64,000 nt of DNA from Ophioderma brevispina (lineage: Eukaryota; Echinodermata; Ophiuroidea; Amphilepidida; Ophiodermatidae): contig JAMKCH010007144.1 in assembly GCA_023653785.1 (NCBI GenBank), positions 86,880-150,879 on the forward strand. Reading direction: 5' to 3'. Every line of letters begins with the position of its first letter. The first letter of the stretch is position 1. The notes under the pieces are model-generated. The model was given only the letters and a program-made list of their open reading frames with translations, was not told the DNA's origin and did no database searches. Made by a program: the position numbers and the translations under genes. This document shows positions 11,601 through 20,960 of the stretch, piece after piece.

Positions 11601-13690
11601 TTGTAATCATATCTCACGCAATGTGCCAAGAACATTGCACTATTCAACTGAGTCGTTCAAATACAGACCTTTGCGAATTGCGCCTACCTCTTCTCTATTG
11701 CGAAGAGCAATTGCTATTTAGTAAGGAATTATTGTAGAAAATATCAGATTTCGAGAATGTGATGGTAACCAAAACGATAGACACCAAAAACATTTCTCCC
11801 CGCATTTCTCACACGAGAAATACTATGAAAACAGAATTGACAACCTCCTGGCTCCAAAGATGTTTCCATTGATACAGGTTTTCATAACACGCACACATAC
11901 ACATTGATCATGTTTACGTGACTTACGTCATAACTTTACGGGATTGTGAACATATCAATATCCGTCGGATAAATCTGGATGAAAATTTCATTAGCTATAA
12001 TGTTAAGTGCTTACCTGTAAGTAAAAAACCGGTAATAACTTGAATTTCAACTTTTTATGCACTTGACAACTATACAAAACTCCGAACAGGACTCCGAAGC
12101 AAAAGTTCAAGCGCCAGCTTGTTGTGATGTGCATGCAATAGAGAAATATGTGTACACAAAACTCTCAAGGGAAATTGAATACTAGCAGCTTAATCATTGC
12201 CAGAAATACTAATGAAGGTCACTATAATACCATGCCAAATATCGTCAGAATAGATACAAACCAAATTGAAAGTCATCCTTCAATTGTCTCTTTCTTCGCC
12301 TATGAAAACACTGTGGAACTACAAACAATACAGAGGAGGTTTTAAACCATTTCCACAAAGCTATATGGGGAAATTGTGACCCCGCACAAAGCCTATTCTC
12401 AACACACAAAACCCAGACTCTCGTGCTTTTTTGGCCTAGAAAATGTTAGTATCTAAGGAACGTTTGCCATTTTCTTTAGGGAACTTGTTGTTCTTAGAAA
12501 TCATAAGTACAGTACCCTATAGGTAGATTGTACGTTATTGGTTTAAACCACCTTTTGACTGCAAATACACTTCTGGACACTTATGACCTCGTTAACTTAA
12601 ATTTAAGGTTAATGGGTGAGTGGGAAAAAGCAGATGATTTTGATGGGTTCTTAGGTAACTCTTCAGATTATGTGGGATTTCCTAGGTAAGTAATATGCAG
12701 ATTTTAGTTGGCTTCCTATGTTACTATGCAGATTGTGTGGGTTTTGCTTGTGTGTAACTATGCATAATATTACTGTTGTAGACTTTGTGCAATTAGAGCC
12801 ATATACAAATGTCGGGAGAATTTAATAACTGTATTTAAGTTTTGACATTCTTCTTAATTTTAGAAACTTGCTATTTATAGGTGTGATGCGCATTCATTTC
12901 GGGATTTCGTTTTCCATGTTTTCGTAACCAGCTGTAACTCACATTTTTTTATTTCCATATATAGCTCAATTCCGTTTCTGACGTCCGTTTTGCTATCTTT
13001 TTTTTCGTGATGGACTACATTATTTTGATACGTAATGCTGTCTAATTTACCTTACATTTTACATGTTTTAGGTGCCTGATTTTCTCCGGATTACGATGAG
13101 CCATCGTGACTGTATTATCTTTTCCACTGCACCGTCTGTATTTTATAGACTAAATTCATACCAATGAGACATAATGATGTCAATGTCTACTTAGAAATCA
13201 CTAAAGGTGCTGCTAGGATTCCAATAACCAATTTTTGTTAGTTTTATCCAATGATTTGTAATGATTGTAGTTTGTTAATACATACAAGGCGTCCCAAAAA
13301 CGTTACATGAAAGCTCATGAAGAAAGAAATACACAATACTTAAATACACAGCAATTAGTGACATATCTTTTTTCGACATTTAAAATCATTCTCAGTCCCC
13401 CATCTGTTTATTTTCTCTTTTAGAAGAGTGCAAATGCCAGGAAGTTACTTTCGATGAATGGAGAGAAGTATGCATGAAGTCATTCTAGGTTTTTGTTTCA
13501 TATCATGAATGTTTTATCGTCTTCACAGAGCATGCATATAAAAAGTGGTCTCACATTTCTGCCTTCGGAATATAGGTATTAGACGTTTATAACTCTAACA
13601 TATATTACATTCTCAAGATAATACTGTACTAGTTTATTTTGCTATTCAGTACTAAAAATATCCAGACATCTTTACACATAGTGTAATTAT
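8660..13690. repeat. Tandem segmental repeat, unit A
   Basis: A ~5-kb sequence collinear with unit B/C. Matching blocks are 8660-8890 with 15778-15990; 10010-10220 plus 10565-11240 with 16740-17520; 11596-12870 with 18935-20158; and 12873-13690 with 29389-30121 plus 32781-32835. The ~360 bp at 11240-11595 has no clear partner. No convincing coding sequence was found; the frames at 10900-11194 and 11380-11737 occur on both strands and are probably chance. It contains one 344-bp insertion (10221-10564). Its nature, whether a large transposon or an ordinary segmental duplication, is not settled. Confidence 0.8.
10221..10564. mobile_element. 344-bp TTAA-flanked MITE
   Basis: Both sides carry TTAA (10217-10220 and 10565-10568). 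The ends are inverted repeats, AGGGGGATGGCCCGAT on the left and AGGTCCATGGCCCGAT reading in from the right, 13 of 16 matching. The paralogous sites at about 16918-16940 and 32955-32970 read straight through (CATTCTTAAAGTGCAT), so this is a filled versus empty site. TTAA duplication is typical of piggyBac-type elements. No transposase is present. Confidence 0.88.
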
Positions 13691-13693
13691 GGA

Positions 13694-13957
13694 TATCGAT
13701 GAACACCTTTCCGAACCTAAGACCTATAGATAATATCTATCGCTCCTCTGCAAACCCAGCTTGTTAGCTCAGTCGGGAGGAGCGCCGTGCTAGTAATACG
13801 GAGGGTCGCCTGTTCGAATCCGGCCAAGCGCACATGGGGTTTTTCAACACTAAAGTGCGCTGGCCATCTCCAGGGAAAGATTAATAAATGCTCATCCTTG
13901 TCTACCTGAAGAACTAAGTAGTTAAATTTCCAAAACAAATATAAATTGTATATGAAA
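13694..13957 (+). mobile_element. tRNA-derived SINE, copy 1
   Basis: Has a tRNA-like head at about 13759-13832 with a box-A-like TTAGCTCAGTCGGG (13764-13777) and a box-B GTTCGAATCC (13812-13821), as used for RNA polymerase III internal promoters. A conserved tail follows (GTGCGCTGGCCATCTCCAGG, then AAAGATTAATAAA). A leader, GACCTATAGATAATATC, precedes the head in all three copies. This copy lacks the first ~35 bp seen in copies 2 and 3. The 73-codon minus-strand frame here is the shadow that tRNA-type SINEs often produce. Confidence 0.85.
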
Positions 13958-15077
13958 ATATACCGTTCTGATGCTATCCGCTAGGAAAGCGATGAACACC
14001 TTCCGAACCTAAGACCTACAGAGTGGTCCAAAAAAAAGTTTACACTTTTTCATCTGCAAATTTCTCAAAAGTAGATAGACATATCAAAATAGTTTGAAGG
14101 TACTTATTAACTACAATATCTTGTTGGAACCTGGTGAAAACGGCATTGAAAACAAAGCTGAAATGACAAAATGGCCACCACCAAGAGAAAAAAGGTCAAA
14201 AACCACTTTGCACACACGGCAAGTCTCTGGCACTCTGTTGGCGGTCACGAATTATATCCAAGATTGATACACACATTGAACAATGCACCCCGTCATATTT
14301 AATAATAACCACACAAAGGTAAGAATTAAGACACCTCAAATTATATCAAGTTTCTCTTATAAATTTAAAAATAAAACGGCTACAATATTTCTTCTGTATG
14401 ATCTTGTCCCAAACCATGCAAACTTAGAAAATGTACAAGCAGAGTCTCGATCAGTCATGGCAAGAAAAACATGCATGTATCTTTCAATTTAAAATTCTCC
14501 CCCAATTGAAATCAACTTAATTATTACCGTATGTAAATAGGCATTTAAAGTTCAGTTTCACGGTTGAGATATTCTCTCATTCACTTTCAAACGGTAAACA
14601 CTTCACACAGACTCGAATGATGGTCAGTGAGTAGGCCTCCAGTTCACGCAATGGTATTGATTTCTGTTCAACATAATGGTTTTCCCATATACTTACGTGT
14701 GTGCAAAGTGGGTTTTGACCATTTTGCACTATTTGGCCGACATTTTGTTATTTGAGCTTTGTTTTAGACGCCGTTTTCACCAGGTTATAACAAGATATTG
14801 TAATTAATAAATATCCTCAAAAAACTGTGATATGTCCACCCACTTTTGAGAGATTTGCAGATATAAAAGTGTAAACCTTTTTTTTGGATCACACTGTATA
14901 GATAATATCTATCGCTCCTCTGCCAACCCAGCTTGTTAGCTCAGTCGGGAAGAGCGACGTGCTAGTATTTAGTACTAGTAATACGTAGGGTTCGAATCCG
15001 GCCAGGCGCACATGGGTTTTTTTTTGCAACACTAAAGTGCGCTGGCCATCTCCAGGGAAAGATTAATAAATACTCAG
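13958..15077 (+). mobile_element. tRNA-derived SINE, copy 2, split by a transposon
   Basis: The 5' part is 13958-14018 (from ATACCGTTCTGATGC to AAGACCTA) and the rest is 14897-15077. The 878-bp element at 14019-14896 separates them. The tRNA-like head at 14931-15010 has TTAGCTCAGTCGGGA and GTTCGAATCC, plus a ~12-bp internal duplication (TAGTATTTAGTACTAGTA) not seen in the other copies. The tail motif CTCCAGGGAAAGATTAATAA is intact. Confidence 0.85.
14019..14896. mobile_element. 878-bp Tc1/mariner-like non-autonomous element
   Basis: Flanked by TA on both sides (14017-14018 and 14897-14898) with long inverted repeats of roughly 140 bp: CAGAGTGGTCCAAAAAAAAG on the left and CAGTGTGATCCAAAAAAAAG reading in from the right. 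The uninterrupted site CCTATAGATAAT exists in the SINE copies at 13727 and 17600. There is no transposase; the 69-codon frame at 14283-14492 has no recognisable motif. TA target and CAGTG-type ends fit the Tc1/mariner group. Confidence 0.9.
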
Positions 15078-15300
15078 ATGATGATCATGTTGGTATAGAC
15101 CGGTCCATATTTTGCTCCTGTATAAACCTTATACACCCTTCCCTAAAACTACATTTTCCACTGATTTGATTTTCGTAAACTTTTGATATGGGTTGTTCCT
15201 ATAGTTGTTTTTTTCACGACGACCCTGAAGAAATTTGTTCTGGTACAATAATTAGTTTTTGGTTAAGCCATCATTTGCCGTAATTGGATGGCCTATCAAA
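15078..15300 (+). repeat. Dispersed repeat, ATGATGATCATG family, copy 1
   Basis: Starts ATGATGATCATGTTGGTATA and runs through ACTACATTTTCCACTGATTT. It recurs at 35755-35995, and its start recurs at 55478-55575. No coding. Its 5' edge abuts the tail of SINE copy 2. Confidence 0.7.
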
Positions 15301-15777
15301 AAAAAAAACATTGGCAAGGGAGAAAACAATGACGAGTGCTATACATCTGTTAATACCTGGAATACTAAACATTTCTTTTCTTTTCATTTTTTTTTGTTCC
15401 ACCAAATAGGGTCTTGAAGAAAATAGTCACCGTGACTTAAACTTTCCTTGATCTTATTCCTATACATCAGTTATAATCATGTATTTCTGGGTGTGATTGT
15501 TTCAGGTTGTAGCATATTTAGGCTTACATGTAAATAGCAGATTTTCTGGTAGGTTTTTAATCAATTGAAGCGCAATTGCTTTTTCAGCCTGTTGATATAT
15601 GCATGTGGGTGGAGTGTAGAGGTGTGGGTGTGTGGATGTTTGTGTATTTGTGGCTGGATGTAAATTGATGTGTGTGGGTGACATCTGTACTGTCCTGGAC
15701 GCGTTCGTCTCCTGGACTCTGTGTCGTGTTCTTTTAGTAGTATGGCATTTAACTGAAATGATCAAGCACACGTTGTA
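15301..15777. other. No recognised feature
   Basis: Between SINE copy 2/dispersed repeat and unit B. Contains GT-rich stretches (15600-15680), which explain the 89-codon minus-strand frame rich in H, T and P. No gene seen. Confidence 0.5.
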
Positions 15778-16237
15778 ATTAGAGTAATACGTAGAAAATG
15801 CTTATTTGATGAGGTAACGTTAATTTGTTTAAAGAATAAAAAAAAAGTTTTTTACATCTGCATTGTATTTATAAAAATACAGGCGTTAGTTTTGTACATA
15901 ATTATAAATCGAGTGTGGAGTAATCTACTTTATTAAACTATTAGGGCTATTAAACTTACCTGCATGACTGACCTATACAGTACACAATCATACACCATTA
16001 AGTGCTTGCACCTCCAGCTCCACGCATGATACGTGTAGATATCATATACATGTTCAAGAATTGTTAGTTAGTTGGGTTTGGATTCAGAGTCAAAATATAT
16101 AACTGGTGTAGATACGTTGAAAAAATGACGTATCTAATAAAATAAGATTGATATCAGTTATCAATGAACCTGCAGCTTGGACTAATACATATGGGCTAGC
16201 GGTAGGGGTGGGGTAGGAGAAAGGTGGGTGGCTGTTG

Positions 16238-16503
16238 CAATGGTTGGTTGGTTGGTTGATCGTAGTTCCCTCCTCTCTAGGAGCACCAAACTTCTGTAGT
16301 TTGTTATGTCAAATTATGGCAAAAGTCAAAATGGGCAACATAGGACCAGGTATCAGGTCCATGTAAAGTCATCAAAATTAGCAAACAGTCAAAATAAAAT
16401 GGTATGACAAGTAGACCAATCAGTTCATGCATCACAATAACAGCGCACAGCTCATAATTAACAAAGTAAATAAGATATGGATGAGTTCATAAGCAGTTAA
16501 AAA
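16238..16503 (+). mobile_element. 266-bp insertion with TGTTG target repeats
   Basis: TGTTG lies at 16233-16237 and 16504-16508. The sister sequence at about 16825 reads GGCTGTTGATGGGTGG without it. The insert begins with GGTTGGTTGGTTGATCG and ends AGTTAAAAA, an A-rich end that suggests a retroposed SINE-like sequence in + orientation. No tRNA boxes recognised. Confidence 0.75.
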
Positions 16504-17540
16504 TGTTGATGGGTGGATGCAAATATCTGTGGGTTGTTGTAAGTGCCACTGCGTGGACGTTTCACTATCGCCAAATGCTTGCATCTCCAGCGACACGCAT
16601 GATAGATTTCACATACTTGTTCAAGAATTGTTAGTTAGTTAGTTGGTTAGTTAGTTAGTTAGGTTTGGATTCAGAATCAACATAAATAACTGGTGTAGAT
16701 ACGTTGAGAAAATGACGTATATCTAATAAAACAAGGCTGATATCAGTTATCAATGAACCTGCAGCTTGGACTAATACATATATATGGGCTAGCGGTAGGG
16801 GTGGGGTAGGAGAAAGGTGGGTGGCTGTTGATGGGTGGGTGCAAATATCTGGGGTTGTTGTAAGTGCCGCTGCGTGGGCGTTACACTAGTGTCTGCGTAT
16901 GTCTGTGAAATGAAAATTATTCATTTCTCAAAGTGCATACATTTTTGCTAAAAACTTCAGAAATTTTAAACATCAAATTTGAAATAGGCAACTCGATCTT
17001 ATAGCATACTTCTCATATCACAACAATAATTGTTACGTTGGAAGAAGACCGAAAACGCAAAGCTGTTTAAATAAATCGTGTCCCTGTCATCGCACCTTGG
17101 ATCTTATCTGACTGTACAAAAAACATTGAAATTAGCTGATTTATATCTGTCAATAAGCCTTTCCGTTCCCTGTCAACAACTTCAAGAATGATACAAATTA
17201 CATATATTCCCAATGCCTCGGAATTTATTAGAAACAATACAATATTCCCAAAGGGAGTGTTGTAAATATATAATCCGGTTATGCATATTCAGTGGCGTAG
17301 CTAGGGGTTTGGCGGCCGGGGCCAGGGGCACATAATGTCACCCCACCCTAATCCCGGGAGCGGAGCGCGCAAAGATTTGCACAAATACTACTTATTTGGT
17401 TGTTATCAAGTATTCCAGTCTTTAAACGGTCATTCAAATCACGTATTGCGGATATAAATTTTACCGTTTGGAGGGAGCGTAGGTTTCATCCGGGGGTGCT
17501 GAATTGATCGACTCGGCACCTCCTAAGGTATATAATCGCA

Positions 17541-17763
17541 TATGTGAATATACCGTTCTGATGCTATTCGCCAGGAAAGAGAAGGACACCTTTCGGACCT
17601 ATAGATAATATCTATCGCTCCTCTACCAACACTGGCTTGATAGCTTAGTTGACAAGAGCGTCGTGCTAGTAATACGAAAGTCGCCAGTTCGAATCCGGCC
17701 AAGCGCACATGTTTTTTTAACACTAACGTGGGCTGGTCATCTCCAGGGAAAGATTAATAAATT
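17541..17763 (+). mobile_element. tRNA-derived SINE, copy 3 (5' part)
   Basis: Full leader (ATACCGTTCTGATGCTATTC), tRNA-like head at 17634-17708 with a decayed box A (ATAGCTTAGTTGACAAGAGC) and an intact GTTCGAATCC, then the CTCCAGGGAAAGATTAATAA tail. The remaining tail (CATCCTTGTCTACCT and on) is displaced to 18887-18935. Inserted into unit B just after CGGCACCTCCTA, where unit A has no SINE. Confidence 0.85.
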
Positions 17764-18886
17764 CTGCTATGTCTCGTGGACGTCAAGGTTACAAATACCT
17801 TTCAAACACAAATAAATGAGCATTGTGCACAAAGGATCTAAATTTTATATAATAACACAGATTTAATGATTTTAATCAGATTGGTTCAAGAATTTGATAT
17901 GTCCAAAACAAAATTACATGTACAATTCAATGATACAGTCAACAATTTAAGTCTTACACAAAGTTCTTCCAGAAGTGACGGCTTATGTCCACAATTAAAA
18001 GAAGCGTTGCAGTTCAACGATGATATGTCCTCACAGCGAAGACTCCGAAATGACAGCATGCAAAGTCACACTTAAAAATCCACGGGTAACAAGATCCATG
18101 GGTATCTTCTCTGTCTTGAAGATAATTTTGTCCAGCAGTTCAAGACGACGGGCTTTTCCCTCGACGACACTATTATTCTGCAATACAATCCAGGTATTCT
18201 ACCACCATCAGTCTGTCGCTAACGTCCTCATTTAGGACCACAGACTGGAATCCCTTTTTCATTCCAAAAACTGAAGCTCTTCTGGCTTAAAAGACGACAG
18301 CAGACAGTTCAGCTATCAAGCTCCGGCGGCATCCAAAATATTATAAATCCTGGCACTATGTAAAGCACAAATCTACCATTATTGTAGATTAAAACTAGCT
18401 ATAATTATATTGTATAGCTCCTGGTTACAACTGCTGGTCCCGAGTCCTTCCAGTGACAAGTATATACCTACTCACAGCTAGATTCCCCTATCCTAATAAT
18501 AAGCATTACAGCATCATCATGTATAAACGTAACCTTGCACCGTCATATCAGATTTCACATAAATTACATCATCTGCATTGCATCACCTCACATTTATACA
18601 TTTATAACATCATGGGAAATTACCTAATCTTGCAATCTGTTTTGATCTCAAAGTATAAACAAGTTGACTCAGTTTCTTAATTTACATCTTGGGGAATTCC
18701 CATTTCTCCTCTTGTGCAATCTATCTAGTTGTAAACAACAGGTGTGGTCTCAATATAGCACTAGGGGAAATTACCTATTCTCCTTTCAGCATAAACAAAG
18801 TACTTTTCCCGCGAGATATCTTTTCTCAAAATTTGAGAATCAAAATAATATTTTCAAACTCAAAATGGAGGCTAATATAACAATAT
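17764..18886. mobile_element. ~1.1-kb insertion in the SINE tail
   Basis: SINE copy 1 runs AATAAATGCTCATCCTTGTC without a break. In copy 3 the two halves are 1.1 kb apart. I see no terminal inverted repeats or certain target duplication, so the mechanism is open. It holds a possible decayed death-fold coding fragment on the minus strand (18031-18247). Confidence 0.6.
18031..18247 (-). pseudogene. Possible decayed CARD/death-fold-like fragment
   Basis: On the minus strand, one frame reads about 20 residues (LNEDVSDRLMVVEYLD...) and then, after a one-base frame change near 18170, another reads about 47 residues (EGKARRLELLDKI...) to a TGA at 18031-18033. The spacing of acidic-D-hydrophobic residues, followed by a K/R-R-x-x-L-L-D pattern, recalls CARD domains, a family often expanded in marine invertebrates. 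A splice-acceptor-like TTCCAG precedes the first part. The match is by eye and weak; it may be coincidence. Confidence 0.25.
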
Positions 18887-18935
18887 ACATCCTTGTCTAC
18901 CTAGAGAACAAAGTTGTTAAAATTTCAAACTGTAA
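18887..18935 (+). mobile_element. SINE copy 3, displaced tail
   Basis: CATCCTTGTCTACCT followed by AGAACAAAGTTGTTAAAATT matches the SINE copy 1 tail at 13888-13935. Unit B resumes immediately afterwards (ATATCTCACGCAATG). Confidence 0.75.
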
Positions 18936-20158
18936 ACATATCTCACGCAATGTGCAAAGAGCTTTGCCCTTTTCAACAGAGTCGTTGAATACAAGCCTTT
19001 TGCGCCCACCTTTTCTCTGTTGTTTGCGCAATTGCTATTTAAGGAATTATTGCAGAAAATGTCAGCTTTCGACGATAGACACCGAAAACATTTCTCCCTA
19101 CATTTCTCACACGAGAAAATACTATGAAAACAGAATTGACAACCTCCTGGCTCCAAAGATGTTTCCATTGATACAGGTTTTCATAACACGCACACATACA
19201 CATTGATCATGTTTACGTGACTTACGTCATAACCAAACAGGATTGTGAACATATCAATCTCCGTCGGATAAATCTGTATGAAAATTTCATTAGCCATAAT
19301 GTTAAGTGCTTACCTGTAAGTAATAACACCGGTAATAACTTGAATTCAACTCTTATGCACTCTGACAAACTGCACACTTATGCACTCTGACAAACTGCAC
19401 AAAACTCCTAAGCGCTCGCTTGATGCGATGTGTATGCAATAGAGAGAAATATGTGTACACAAAACTCTCACTGGAAATTGTAGCCTAATCATTGCAAGAA
19501 ATTCTAATGAAGATCGCTACACCATGCTAAATATCGTCAGAAAAAATACAAAAATTTAAAGTCATCTCCTGTCGCTTTATTCGCCGATTCAAAACCACTA
19601 TAGAACTCAAAACAATACAGAGGAGGTTTTAAACCATTTTCACAATGCAATATGGGGAAATTGTGACCCCACACAATGCCTGTTCTCAACACACAAAACC
19701 CAGACTATCATGCTCTTTTTGACTTAGAAAATGTTAGTACTAAGGGACGTTTGACATTTTCTTTAGGGGACTTTAGGTGGTTCTTAGCAATCATAAGTAC
19801 AGTACCCTATAGGTAGATTCTAACGGTATTGGTTTAAACCACCTTTTGACTGCAAATACACTTCTGGACACTTATGACCTCGTTAACTTAAATTTAAGGT
19901 TAATGGGTGAGTGGGAAAAAAGCAGATGATTTTGATGGGTTCTTAGGTAACTCTTCAGATTATGTGGGATTTCCTAGGTAAGTAATATGCAGATTTCAGT
20001 TGGCTTCCTATGTTACTATGCAGATTGTGTGGGCTTTGCTTGTGTTCGTGTTGTAGACTTTGTGCAATTAGAACCATATACAAATGTCGGGAGGTTTTAA
20101 AAACTGTATTTAAGTTTTGACATTCTTCTTTACTTAATTTAAGAACCTTGTTCTTTAA

Positions 20159-20271
20159 TAAAGTGATTTATTGGTATGAATCTATCGGCACATATATAAT
20201 GAAATATCCCTAAATAAAACGTACCAGATGGTTTTCATGGCCATTGGAGTATTCCTTGCGAAAAAATCCAG
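20159..20271 (+). repeat. Left terminal inverted repeat of the 9.23-kb element
   Basis: Pairs with 29280-29388 at roughly 85 percent identity. The outermost bases differ by a small indel (TAAAGTGATTT versus AGGATTT). Read inward it carries ATTTATTGGTATGAA and then CCAGATGGTTTTCATGG. Confidence 0.8.
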
Positions 20272-20457
20272 ATTTATTCCGACAAATGTACACAACTGTA
20301 TAGCGATCATGGAAGCTACCATGTTTATTCCCTGTTGTATATTTACAACGCCGCATGCAATACCGAAACAGAAACCAGCGAAAATATATCCCATACCCGC
20401 ATATATCACGTGCAAGTTTGCCACAAGCCTCATCTTTGTGAACTTCGTTGAGCACAC
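20182..20457 (-). CDS. 91-residue hydrophobic open frame, possible two-pass membrane protein
   Basis: Encodes 91 residues from ATG. Two hydrophobic segments are visible, about residues 11-38 (with GYIFAGFCFGIACGVV) and 44-66 (with MVASMIAIQLCTFVGI), separated by a short NIQQGI loop. A basic/aromatic C-terminus follows (MKTIWYVLFRDIS...). The stop codon and an AATAAA a few bases beyond both lie inside the left inverted repeat, so the frame reads outward to the element's end. The same C-terminal codons survive at the other end (29303-29352, + strand) but are frameshifted. I recognise no family. It may be a real small protein of the element, a captured last exon, or a chance hydrophobic frame. 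Confidence 0.35.
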   Translation of the reverse strand: MCSTKFTKMRLVANLHVIYAGMGYIFAGFCFGIACGVVNIQQGINMVASMIAIQLCTFVGINLDFFARNTPMAMKTIWYVLFRDISLYMCR

Positions 20458-20769
20458 AGAGGATAGGAGCGAAGGTCGTTTAGAATTTTTTTATTGCAAA
20501 AAAACTACACTTTTTAACACCTCAGTGATTTGAGAAAAATGTTAAGAGGGGTGTTTTATATATCATTTTGTGATTAACAACTAACAACTAACAATCCATG
20601 AAAACGTGGACATTTGAAAAGGGGTCGCGTAATATTTATAGTTTTATCGCAGTCGCACTGCAACCACTGATCTCTATACAATGGATTGGCTACACAACAG
20701 TAATTGTATAAAGATGAATGGAGCAAAGGAGGGGCGGAGGCGAGGTAGGAATGGAAGCAAAAACAGTTA

Positions 20770-20960
20770 AAGTCACCACCATTGTTTCCATGGAAAGAAA
20801 TTCCAACATCGCAACGACACCTGGGACTTTAAAAGTTTTTCCATGGAAGAGGATTTAAAAAGTCCATTGGGACTTTAAAAGTGTCCATGGAAACACTTTT
20901 TAAGTGGCCATGGAGACTTTAAAGGTTTCCATGGATAGAATACCAAAATCTCAAGTCACC
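20770..20960. repeat. CCATGG-rich array 1
   Basis: Repeats of TTTCCATGGAAA and GAGACTTTAAA at irregular 25-35-bp spacing, with five CCATGG sites or near-sites. Related arrays occur only at 24862-24990, 27510-27630 and 28325-28545, all within the 9.23-kb element. Confidence 0.75.

Larger units (their letters stand above)
15778..20158. repeat. Tandem segmental repeat, unit B/C, left part
   Basis: Collinear with unit A from its left edge to A position ~12873, same orientation. An internal tandem duplication is present (about 16005-16562 and 16575-16890, both containing CTCCAGC and the GGGCTAGCGGTAGGGGTGGG block). Insertions found by comparison are 16238-16503, the SINE at 17541, and 17764-18886. 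The unit resumes at 29389, after the 9.23-kb element. Confidence 0.8.

Noticed and set aside
13759..13832. A functional tRNA gene
   Set aside because: Boxes A and B are present, but the same sequence occurs three times with a common leader and 3' tail, and there is no clean acceptor-stem pairing, so it is a SINE head.
13717..13938. 73-codon minus frame resembling annotated 'proteins' in many genomes
   Set aside because: It is the antisense of the tRNA-derived SINE; box B read backwards gives the familiar RLAGFE-type string.
18664..19206. 180-codon plus-strand frame, the longest in the window
   Set aside because: It crosses three repeat boundaries (the 17764-18886 insertion, the SINE tail at 18887-18935 and unit B), the matching part of unit A is not open in the same way, and it has no motif.
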